Assembly: GCF_039523555.1 (NCBI RefSeq)
Contig: NZ_BAAAFN010000004.1
Span: 124,001 to 188,000, forward strand
DNA length: 64,000 bases
Direction: 5' to 3'
From: Castellaniella daejeonensis
GTDB lineage: Bacteria; Pseudomonadota; Gammaproteobacteria; Burkholderiales; Burkholderiaceae_B
Below are positions 52,787 to 60,497 of the stretch, piece after piece. A program made the position numbers and the translations under genes. The first letter of the stretch is position 1; every line of letters starts with the position of its first letter. The notes under the pieces were generated by a model that was given only the letters and a program-made list of their open reading frames with translations, had not been told where the DNA came from and searched no databases.

Positions 52787-55700
52787 ATGGCACTTACTAT
52801 TGGCGAGACCACCCAGCAACTCCACCGCGCGCTGCGCGATTACATCGAGGCCACGTACCATGTTAGCCATCCGACGCTTGTCGATCAGCGTAGTGCGCTC
52901 CTTGATCAGATCGGTGTCATCCACCAGCGCCCGTACTTGGAGAGCACGCCACGCTATAAGCCGGGAAAAAAGTTCGCAGAACTCGACCTTCCGGCTGCGG
53001 CGCTCGACATCTTTACGTCGGTCTCGGCGCCTCAGGGCGATCTCGGGCTGTTGATCCACGACCCGCCCTACCAGCACCAAGCACTCTCGACACAGCTTTC
53101 ACTTGTCGAAGGGCGTAGCCTCGTGGTGATGACCGGCACCGGCTCGGGAAAGACCGAGTGCTTCCTCTTGCCGATCCTCGGCAAACTCGCCATCGAAGCC
53201 AAGGCCAAGGGTAATGAGTTCGGCGAGACTACCGCCGTGCGCGCGATGGTGCTCTACCCGATGAACGCACTAGTCAACGATCAACTCGGACGCCTCCGGC
53301 TGCTGCTGGGCGATCCGCGCATCGTCCAGCGCTTCGTCGGCTGGTCCGGGCGCCCCGCCCGCTTCGCGCGCTACACCAGTCGCACGCTGTACCCCGGGGT
53401 TCGTGATAAGGACAAAGACCAAGACCGCCTGAAGCCGATCGGGAAGTACTACGTGAAGGCTCTTGAGGTCGCTTCGGGCCCTCCGTCTCCGGAGCAAGCA
53501 GCGGCCGCCCGCCTCGTGGACGAGTTGAAGAAACGCGGCAAGTGGCCAGCGAAGCCCGACCTCGCGGCATGGTATGGCACTGGTCGCTGGCTCGATAAGA
53601 ATGGCGACTTCAAGCGCTGCGTTACGCTCCCGGAGGACCCCGAACTCGTCACCCGTCACGAGGTCCACGCGGCACCACCCGACGTCCTCGTCACGAACTA
53701 CTCGATGCTCGAGTACATGCTGATGCGCCCGCTTGAGCGGCCCATCTTCGACCGCACGCGCGAGTGGTTGCAGAAGAATCCCGAAGAGCGCTTCCTCCTC
53801 GTCATCGACGAGGCTCACCTGTATCGCGGCGCGCAGGGCGCCGAGGTGGCGCTGCTTATCCGACGCCTGCGGACGCGCCTCGGCATACCCCCGGAACGCC
53901 TGCAGGTCATCTGCACGAGTGCCAGCTTCAAGGACGCGGACTACGCCGTCGAGTTCGGCGCGCAACTCTCGGGCAAGGACCCTATCGAATTTCGGGAGGT
54001 CCAGGGGGACCTCCTAGAACGCCCCGGTGCGGCGAAGGGGACGGCCGCCGACGCAGCCGCGCTGAACGCATTCGATCTCAACGACTTCTACGAGGCGGCC
54101 AGCGAGGCAGACCGTCTCAAGGTGATTGAGGGCTTCCTCAAGTACCGGAAGGTCACGGCGCCGTGGGAACTGCAGCCCTCGCTCTACAAGGCGCTTGAGT
54201 CATTTGGCCCGATGTCGAGCCTCGTCAACTCGACGATGAAGGAGGCCCAGCCCGTCGACGAGTTGGGCGCCAAGCTGTTCGAGGCGGACGTCCCTGCCGA
54301 AGTCGCTGCGCGGGCAGTCACGAATCTTATCGCGCTCGGCAGCGTGGCGCGGAGGGAGCCGACGGAGCCTGGTCTACTGCCGTGTCGAGTCCACTCCTTC
54401 TACCGTGGACTCGCGGGCCTGTGGGTCTGCATGGACCCGAACTGCACGAGCATCCCCGCCGCCCAGCGTGGCGGCCCCGCGGGCAAGCTCTACAGCCAGC
54501 CGCGCGACACGTGCGAGTGCGGCGCGCGCGTGTTGGAACTCTTCACGTGTAGGAACTGCGGCACGGCTCACGCGCGCGCGTACACCAACGACGTCAACAA
54601 CCCGGATTTCCTGTGGGCGGAGCCAGGCGGCGCATTCCGGACGCTCGCCGGGTTTGTCGACGAGATCGCTCCGCTCGACCTCCTCCTCGAGAAGCCTGTC
54701 TTCAATGACTTGGCGGAGCCCGCTGAGTACGATCTGATCACTGGCCGGCTGAACCCGCAGAAGCTCGGAACACGGAATAGAACAGTCTACATCCGGGCGG
54801 GGCGGGCCCAGCCCGTGACGGACGATGAGCCGCAGGACGCGAACCCGGGCGAGTTCCGGCCGTGCGCCGTATGCGGAGGGCGCGCGGCGTTTGGGCGCAC
54901 GTCCGTCCAGGATCACCAGACGAAGGGCGACCAGCCGTTCCAGGCGCTCATCGCGAAGCAAATCCAGGTGCAGCCCCCGAGCCCGGTGCCCGCGACCCGC
55001 CTCGCGCCGCTGCGTGGGCGCAAGGTCCTCATCTTCTCCGACTCGCGACAGACGGCGGCGCGCCTCGCGCCGAACCTGCAGACCTACTCGACGCAGGACG
55101 CGATCCGTCCCCTCATCGTCGCGGGCTACCAGCGGCTGTCGAGTACGGCCGCGATTGCTCCGTATCTCTCGCTCGACGACCTGTACTTCGGCGTGCTCAT
55201 CGCAGCGAAGGAGTTGGGCGTAAGGCTCCGGCCAGAGCTAAAGGCGGGCGAGAGCTTCCAGGACGAACTCGACGTGGACGCCGCCATCAAGAGCGGGGCG
55301 CTGACGAACCCTGCGGCGCTGATGCCGCTCTGGGGCAAGTTGCGCGCATCGCGACCGCCGGAGTCGTTGCTGCGCGCGATAGTGAACTCGCTGGGCGACC
55401 GATACTACGGTCTCGAGGCGCTCGCGATCGCGTCGCTCCGGGAGCGCGGCGACCACACGACATGGGTAGAGGCGCTGCCGGACATCCCTGGCTTCGCGAC
55501 CACGCCAGAGCAGAAGCTGGCAACCGCGCGCTCATGGATACGGTGCTGGGGCCGCGCCGGCCTGTGGATGAGCCAGATGCCGCCCGCGTGGCGCAACTCG
55601 AGCCGACAGTACCAGGCGCGCTCGGGCAAGTTCGACGAGATGGATCGGTTCATCGCGGACAAGCCCGCGCGAACGTTCTTCAATAAGGAGTGGCTACCCA

Positions 55701-58333
55701 AGCTGCTTCAGCGCTTCGGAGAACTGGTCGCGCCGAACAAGTTTTACCTGAAGGGCAGCGAACTCTCGCTCTACGTCGGCGGTCCATGGGCGTACTGTCA
55801 GTCGTGCAAGACGGCGCAGCGCCCGTTCCCCGGACGCACGACCTGCGTGAATTGCGGCCAGCCCACCGCGATGGTGATCGATCCGAACACCGACAAGGTC
55901 TTCGTCGCGCGTAAGGGCTACTACCGCGCGAGCACCATCGATGCCCTGAGGGTTCCGCCGTCGCCGCCGATGGCGCTCATCGCCGCGGAGCACACCGCGC
56001 AGCTCAACGCCGCGCAGGCGGACGAAGTCTTCTCGAAGGCGGAAGAGCACGAACTGCTCTTCCAAGATGTGGATCTCGGCGACGACGGGACGGGGCACGA
56101 CCGGCCCGCCATCGACGTGCTGTCCTGCACGACGACGATGGAGGTCGGTATTGACATCGGATCGCTCTCCGGCGTCTCACTGCGGAACATGCCGCCCGCG
56201 CGTGCGAACTACCAGCAGCGCGCAGGTCGCGCAGGTCGCCGAGGGAACGCCGTCGCGACCGTCACCGCCTTTGGCAGCGCAGACAGCCATGACGAGCACT
56301 ACTTCTCGAACCCCGACCAGATGATTCGTGGCGACGTCGACGATCCGCTCCTCACGCTCGACAACAGCGAGATCATCCGACGGCACGTTACCGCCTACCT
56401 GCTGCAACGCTACCATCAGGACAAACTCCCGACTATCAAGCCGGAGGAGCAACCGCACCTCTTCGCGGTGCTGGGCACCGTGGCCGAATTTAAGAAGTCT
56501 GCGAAGGTACTCAACCGTTGGGACCTGAAGAAGTGGCTCGAGGCAAACCAGGAGAGCCTGCGCGCTGAGGTCGATGCTTGGCTCCCGCAGCAGTTATCGG
56601 CTGCAGAACGGAAGCGCCTCCTCGACGAACTTGTGCCAAAGACGATGCAGCCGATTGACGCTGCGATCGAGTTCGAGCCTCCGGCAAGCGCGGCAGCCTC
56701 TGCGCCGGCAGCCGCAGGGGACGCGTCTACGGCTGTGAGCGCAGACACCGTGCTCGAGGCGCCTGATGAGGCGGGCGAGGAGAAGCCGGGGCGTGACCCA
56801 GCCTCCGAAAACCTGCTTGACCGGCTTCTTTACCGGGGTGTTCTCCCTCGCTACGCGTTCCCGACCGACGTCGCTACCTTCCACGTGTTCGACCCCGTCA
56901 ACTCAACGATGTATCGGCCCGCCTTTCAGTTCACCCCTTCACAGGGCCTCACCATCGCACTCTCGCAGTACGCGCCCGGCAAGGAGGTCTGGATCGGCAA
57001 CAAGCTCTGGACCTCCGAGGCGATCTACTCGCCGATGCGCGATGATCGATACCGCGCCTGGCTGGGACGGCGGCTCTACTACGAGTGCAGCGTGTGCCAC
57101 TACGCGAAAACCACGACCTTCGAGGATGGCTCGCGTGGCGAGACCAAGGACTGCGAGGCGTGCGGTGGCGTGGGTACCTTTGGCCCTGCCACACAGTGGC
57201 TCCGCCCGCCTGGCTTCGCGCACCCTGTGGGTAAGCCGGAGGGCACCTCGCCCGACGACATGCCCGCAAAGAGCTATGCAACCCGCGCGAAGTTGACGGC
57301 GCCGACCCCCGCGGACGCCTCGAAGTGGAAGCAATTGAACGAGCGCCTCCGGGTCCACCACATGCGACAGCACCTGCTCGTAACGAACCGAGGTCCGCGG
57401 GAGGAGGGCTACACGTACTGCACCAAGTGCGGGCTTATCGAGCCGACTGCGAATCCGAAGAGCACCGTCGCGGCGGCGCACCGCAAGCCGTATCCGGACA
57501 TCAAGGAGCCGATGTGCCCCGGAGGAGGCGCGACGAAGGGCTTGGTCCTCGGTACAGACTTCATCACCGACGTCTTGCTCGTCGCGATCCGCGTCGACGC
57601 GCCTATCACGCTCGTGCCCGGCGTGCTCGCGACCGACGTCGCGCTACGCACGATCTGCGAGGCGGTGACCAAGGCAGCGTGCGCGCGGCTTGAGTTGGAG
57701 GCGAATGAACTTCAGGCCGAGTACCGCCCAGCGCTCACGCCAGAGGGCCGCGCGGGGCTTGAGTCGGAGATCTACATCTACGACACACTGCCCGGCGGCG
57801 CCGGTTTCGCGAAGCGCGTTGGGGATATCGGGCTCCCGATCTTCGAGGACGCGCTTAAGCTTCTTGAGGTGTGCCCGGACAACTGTGACCGTTCTTGCTA
57901 CCGCTGCCTTCGCAGCTATAGGAACAAGTTCGAGCACGATCTCCTCGACCGCCATCTCGGGGCGAGTTTGTTGCGGTTTATCCTCAATAACTCGGCCCCG
58001 ACGCTGAGCCCGAATCGCGTTACGCACTCGACCAACCTCCTGTTCGAGGACCTTGATCGTCAGGACATCGAAGGGCTCACACTCGAGCGCTACAAGAAGA
58101 TCTCGGTCGCGGGCCTCGGCGACGTCATTGCGCCTATCTTCGTGACGAACGCGAGCGGCGCGCAATTCGCCATTGGGTTGCATGGTCCGCTGACGCCGAA
58201 CGAACCGACGGACACTGACCTCAAGGACATTATGGAGTACGCGACTTCGCTGACCGTCCACCTCGAGGATGAATTAGTCGTGCGGCGCAACCTGCCGTTC
58301 GCGACGAAAAAGCTCATCGAAAAGCTCGGCTGA
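52787..58333 (+). CDS. Giant DEAH-box helicase with zinc modules and DUF1998-type C-terminus (DruE/DrmA-like)
   Basis: A 1848-residue superfamily 2 helicase. Walker A is TGTGSGKT at 116-123, Ib-like VLYPMNALVNDQLGRL near 155-170, DEAH at 341-344 followed by LYRGAQGAEVALL, motif III ICTSASF, and motif VI QQRAGRAGRRG near 1142-1152. Four cysteine pairs look like zinc ribbons (CRNCG near 585, CAVCG, CQSCK...CVNCG, CSVCH...CEACG). Near 1665-1725 are YDTLPGGAGFAKR and CPDNCDRSCYRCLRSYRN followed by HDLLDRHLG, the cysteine-rich DUF1998/MZB end. This layout fits DruE of Druantia and the DISARM helicase DrmA. The ATG has AAGGAAGG upstream. Confidence 0.92.
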   Translation: MALTIGETTQQLHRALRDYIEATYHVSHPTLVDQRSALLDQIGVIHQRPYLESTPRYKPGKKFAELDLPAAALDIFTSVSAPQGDLGLLIHDPPYQHQALSTQLSLVEGRSLVVMTGTGSGKTECFLLPILGKLAIEAKAKGNEFGETTAVRAMVLYPMNALVNDQLGRLRLLLGDPRIVQRFVGWSGRPARFARYTSRTLYPGVRDKDKDQDRLKPIGKYYVKALEVASGPPSPEQAAAARLVDELKKRGKWPAKPDLAAWYGTGRWLDKNGDFKRCVTLPEDPELVTRHEVHAAPPDVLVTNYSMLEYMLMRPLERPIFDRTREWLQKNPEERFLLVIDEAHLYRGAQGAEVALLIRRLRTRLGIPPERLQVICTSASFKDADYAVEFGAQLSGKDPIEFREVQGDLLERPGAAKGTAADAAALNAFDLNDFYEAASEADRLKVIEGFLKYRKVTAPWELQPSLYKALESFGPMSSLVNSTMKEAQPVDELGAKLFEADVPAEVAARAVTNLIALGSVARREPTEPGLLPCRVHSFYRGLAGLWVCMDPNCTSIPAAQRGGPAGKLYSQPRDTCECGARVLELFTCRNCGTAHARAYTNDVNNPDFLWAEPGGAFRTLAGFVDEIAPLDLLLEKPVFNDLAEPAEYDLITGRLNPQKLGTRNRTVYIRAGRAQPVTDDEPQDANPGEFRPCAVCGGRAAFGRTSVQDHQTKGDQPFQALIAKQIQVQPPSPVPATRLAPLRGRKVLIFSDSRQTAARLAPNLQTYSTQDAIRPLIVAGYQRLSSTAAIAPYLSLDDLYFGVLIAAKELGVRLRPELKAGESFQDELDVDAAIKSGALTNPAALMPLWGKLRASRPPESLLRAIVNSLGDRYYGLEALAIASLRERGDHTTWVEALPDIPGFATTPEQKLATARSWIRCWGRAGLWMSQMPPAWRNSSRQYQARSGKFDEMDRFIADKPARTFFNKEWLPKLLQRFGELVAPNKFYLKGSELSLYVGGPWAYCQSCKTAQRPFPGRTTCVNCGQPTAMVIDPNTDKVFVARKGYYRASTIDALRVPPSPPMALIAAEHTAQLNAAQADEVFSKAEEHELLFQDVDLGDDGTGHDRPAIDVLSCTTTMEVGIDIGSLSGVSLRNMPPARANYQQRAGRAGRRGNAVATVTAFGSADSHDEHYFSNPDQMIRGDVDDPLLTLDNSEIIRRHVTAYLLQRYHQDKLPTIKPEEQPHLFAVLGTVAEFKKSAKVLNRWDLKKWLEANQESLRAEVDAWLPQQLSAAERKRLLDELVPKTMQPIDAAIEFEPPASAAASAPAAAGDASTAVSADTVLEAPDEAGEEKPGRDPASENLLDRLLYRGVLPRYAFPTDVATFHVFDPVNSTMYRPAFQFTPSQGLTIALSQYAPGKEVWIGNKLWTSEAIYSPMRDDRYRAWLGRRLYYECSVCHYAKTTTFEDGSRGETKDCEACGGVGTFGPATQWLRPPGFAHPVGKPEGTSPDDMPAKSYATRAKLTAPTPADASKWKQLNERLRVHHMRQHLLVTNRGPREEGYTYCTKCGLIEPTANPKSTVAAAHRKPYPDIKEPMCPGGGATKGLVLGTDFITDVLLVAIRVDAPITLVPGVLATDVALRTICEAVTKAACARLELEANELQAEYRPALTPEGRAGLESEIYIYDTLPGGAGFAKRVGDIGLPIFEDALKLLEVCPDNCDRSCYRCLRSYRNKFEHDLLDRHLGASLLRFILNNSAPTLSPNRVTHSTNLLFEDLDRQDIEGLTLERYKKISVAGLGDVIAPIFVTNASGAQFAIGLHGPLTPNEPTDTDLKDIMEYATSLTVHLEDELVVRRNLPFATKKLIEKLG

Positions 58334-58342
58334 GGAGTCCCG

Positions 58343-59584
58343 GTGAGCACGAACGAGAAGACGCATTGGCGCGTCGTCACACCGGCAACGTGGCCCGCAC
58401 CACCGGCCGTGATGAGCGTGTCGACGTACGCGGAGATCGAAGAGTGCCCACGGCGCTGGGCGCTCAGCTCTGCTGAGTATCCGGAGCTTTGGGGCGGGCG
58501 AGGCTACCCGCCGAAGCTCCAAGTCGCTGCGCTGGCTGGTAGCGTCGTCCACTTGGCGCTCGAGATCATCATGAAGCAGCTTATGCGAGCGGGCGTGCCT
58601 TCGCTGAGCGACCCGAGCGCGCCGCAGGTGCTGCGGGAACTCGGCGGATACACGCGCGTCGTGGAGGAGTGCGTCGCGCGCATCCTCAAGCGTTACATCG
58701 ACAACCCGCGAGCAAGCGCGTTGATGGAGCATGCACAGCGGGCCCTGCGCGGCCAAGTGCCGACGCTTCGAGTGCGCGTACAGTCGATACTGAGCCGACT
58801 TCGGTTGCCGAATAGTGCTCCTCCAGCACCTGCCGCGTCAGCGCCAAAGTCGGGCGGACCACCGCCACGGCTCCCGCTCGTGAACGGGATCTACCCCGAG
58901 GTGGAGGTCCATGCGAAGAGCATCGGGTGGAAGGGGAAGATCGATCTTCTTGTTCTCGGCGACGACGCGTGCCAGATCACCGACTTCAAGACCGGCGCGA
59001 CTGACGAGGCGCACAAGTTTCAGGTCCGGACGTACGCCGTGATGTGGCGGCTCGACGACGAACTGAACCCGTCGGGGCGCGTAGTGGATCGGCTCGTGCT
59101 CGCGTACGAGAACCAGGATGTCGACGTCGCGCCGCCGATCACATCGGAGATTGATGAAATCAGTCGTGAACTCCGCGCGCGCCGACAGGCAGCGGAGGCC
59201 GCGTTGGCCGCACGCCCGCCCTCGGCACGCCCGAACACCGAGTCGTGTCGCTACTGCGGTGTACGCCAACTCTGCGACACATATTGGGCCAGCGCCACGC
59301 AGGTGGTCTCGGATGACGGACGCTACGGCGATATCGAGTTGAAGATCACCGGGCGTCACGGCCCGACGAGTTGGGACGCTGTAGTCGTACGTGCGCGTGA
59401 TCTCCCGGCGAAGATGCCAGCGTTGCTGAGGGTCCAACAGCCCGGCGAGTTCAAGAAGGGCGCCCGGGTGCGCGTACTCGACGGCGCGCTTGCCCATGAC
59501 TCAGAAGACGATGCTGCCCCCGCCATCGTCACGCTTGGTGTGCTCAGCGAGGCGTACTACGAACCGCTTGGCGATCGAAAATGA
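58343..59584 (+). CDS. Cas4/AddB-like PD-(D/E)XK nuclease with four iron-sulfur-type cysteines
   Basis: A 413-residue RecB-family nuclease. Residues 28-40 read STYAEIEECPRRWA, with Cys35. The nuclease core has GKIDLLVLGDD (catalytic Asp) near 197-207, ITDFKTG (Asp-x-Lys) near 213-219, and the family QVRTYAVMW helix. The end of the core, CRYCGVRQLCDTYW at about 302-315, gives three more cysteines, so Cys35 plus these match the [4Fe-4S] cluster of Cas4 and AddB. The GTG start at 58343 follows GAGGAG. It is nine bases after the helicase gene and ends the operon. It likely cuts or resects phage DNA (inference). Confidence 0.9.
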   Translation: MSTNEKTHWRVVTPATWPAPPAVMSVSTYAEIEECPRRWALSSAEYPELWGGRGYPPKLQVAALAGSVVHLALEIIMKQLMRAGVPSLSDPSAPQVLRELGGYTRVVEECVARILKRYIDNPRASALMEHAQRALRGQVPTLRVRVQSILSRLRLPNSAPPAPAASAPKSGGPPPRLPLVNGIYPEVEVHAKSIGWKGKIDLLVLGDDACQITDFKTGATDEAHKFQVRTYAVMWRLDDELNPSGRVVDRLVLAYENQDVDVAPPITSEIDEISRELRARRQAAEAALAARPPSARPNTESCRYCGVRQLCDTYWASATQVVSDDGRYGDIELKITGRHGPTSWDAVVVRARDLPAKMPALLRVQQPGEFKKGARVRVLDGALAHDSEDDAAPAIVTLGVLSEAYYEPLGDRK

Positions 59585-59620
59585 ACTTCTGGGGTGTTGA
59601 CTGAACGGGGAGGATAACGG

Positions 59621-59689
59621 TTGGCTCAGGAAATCCAGATCATCGATCCGAACAATTTCACGCCCTGCTGTTGGCCCGGTTGTTGGTAG
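59621..59689 (+). CDS. 22-residue Cys/Trp-rich peptide (possible RiPP precursor, metal-binding or leader peptide)
   Basis: A very short frame from a TTG at 59621 with a near-perfect Shine-Dalgarno GGGGAGGA (59607-59614) six bases upstream, ending at a TAG. The peptide is MAQEIQIIDPNNFTPC followed by CWPGCW: an acidic, asparagine-containing front and a CCWPGCW tail. A 7-bp hairpin and a strong ribosome site follow, then the next gene 56 bases later. The design resembles tiny precursor peptides or attenuator leaders. No modifying enzyme is recognisable nearby, and the following genes are truncated. Confidence 0.45.
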   Translation: MAQEIQIIDPNNFTPCCWPGCW

Positions 59690-59713
59690 AGCGGGGAGCC
59701 TCCGATAGTTCTC

Positions 59714-59734
59714 GGGGAAAGCTCGCATTTCCCC
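59714..59734 (+). promoter_or_regulatory. Hairpin directly before a ribosome-binding site
   Basis: GGGGAAA (59714-59720), seven-base loop, TTTCCCC (59728-59734), immediately followed by AGGAGG (59735-59740) of the next gene. It could gate translation of that gene or end the upstream transcript; it has no U-run. Function is inferred. Confidence 0.5.
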
Positions 59735-59744
59735 AGGAGGAGCC

Positions 59745-60056
59745 ATGAATCAACAGACACAGCCATCACCAAGAGAGCATCACTTTTACGTTGCGATTGC
59801 CAAGTTTCTTTTTCACCATCCGAAGCACGGCATTGTGTCCGTGCGGGACCCGATCAAGGTCAAGGACGCAGAGCGGTACGGGATCAGCCCCCTCATACTC
59901 TATGGATTGACCGTTGCCGGGTTGCCCATTCGGTGGATGACCTTTACCCCGGTCAATCAGCCCAAGGCCTTCCGGGATGTTCTTCTGGATGCTTGGCATA
60001 ACGCCAAGGGCTTGCGTGGCCCCCTTGAACCCGGCGCGCGTGAGTTTGGGCAATAG
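59745..60056 (+). pseudogene. Unknown 5' gene fragment truncated at an island junction
   Basis: Starts MNQQTQPSPREHHFYVAIAK with AGGAGG five bases upstream and reads plausibly to about residue 91 (KAFRDVLLDAWHNAKGLR). The last residues before the stop at 60056 are antisense to a metallo-hydrolase gene fragment. The join is near 60015-60022. No family recognised; the front half is basic and aromatic. It seems to be the last part of the 59.6 kb insert. Confidence 0.55.
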
Positions 60057-60260
60057 CCCACTATGGTCGATATGGGCATGGGTCAGGAGCACGAAATCAA
60101 TCGACGCCGGGTCGAACGGGAATGGCTCATGGTTGCGCGCCGCCGCCGTGCGGCCGCCCTGAACCATGCCGCAATCCACCAGGAAGCGTACGTTGAGCGC
60201 TTCCACCAAGAAGCACGACCCGGTGACTTCGCGCGCAGCGCCCAGAAAATGCAGTTTCAT
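60023..60260 (-). pseudogene. MBL-fold (beta-CASP-type) metallo-hydrolase, N-terminal remnant
   Basis: Begins MKLHFLGAAREVTGSCFLVE and holds the zinc motif LLTHAHIDHSGLLPKLTRAG, which is the THAHxDH-type signature of MBL/RNA-processing nucleases. After GFKG the sequence changes to unrelated codons at about 60022, so roughly 380 residues of a normal 450-residue protein are lost. It is the last gene of the export operon on the minus strand, seven bases after the DUF2892 gene. Confidence 0.8.
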
Positions 60261-60267
60261 GGGATGC

Positions 60268-60477
60268 TCACTCCGGTTTTTTCTTTGGTATCGGGCAAGT
60301 GCTCAGGCCAAGCAGACGGTAGCCCGGACAGCGGCCAGCCAGGCCGGTGATGAGGGGCATGATTCCGATGAGTCCCAGCCAACGCCAGGATGAATCCAGC
60401 CACAGCGGGAGGCTGAGCAGAACCAGTCCGACGACGATGCGGACAATGCGGTCGAGACTTCCAACGTTGATTTGCAT
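60268..60477 (-). CDS. DUF2892 (YgaP-TM-like) membrane protein
   Basis: A 69-residue protein starting MQINVGSLDRIVRIVVGLVL with two membrane helices and a short C-terminal tail RLLGLSTCPIPKKKPE. This is the DUF2892 family, found alone or fused to rhodanese in YgaP. The ATG at 60477 is preferred over an upstream one. It lies between the NodT gene and the MBL remnant in a common transcript. Function unknown. Confidence 0.8.
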   Translation of the reverse strand: MQINVGSLDRIVRIVVGLVLLSLPLWLDSSWRWLGLIGIMPLITGLAGRCPGYRLLGLSTCPIPKKKPE

Positions 60478-60497
60478 GACGGTCTCCTTGTGTTGAG

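Noticed and set aside
59766..60022. C-terminal part of the MBL-fold frame down to 59766
   Set aside because: After the junction near 60022 the residues no longer resemble the family and are antisense to a better plus-strand frame.
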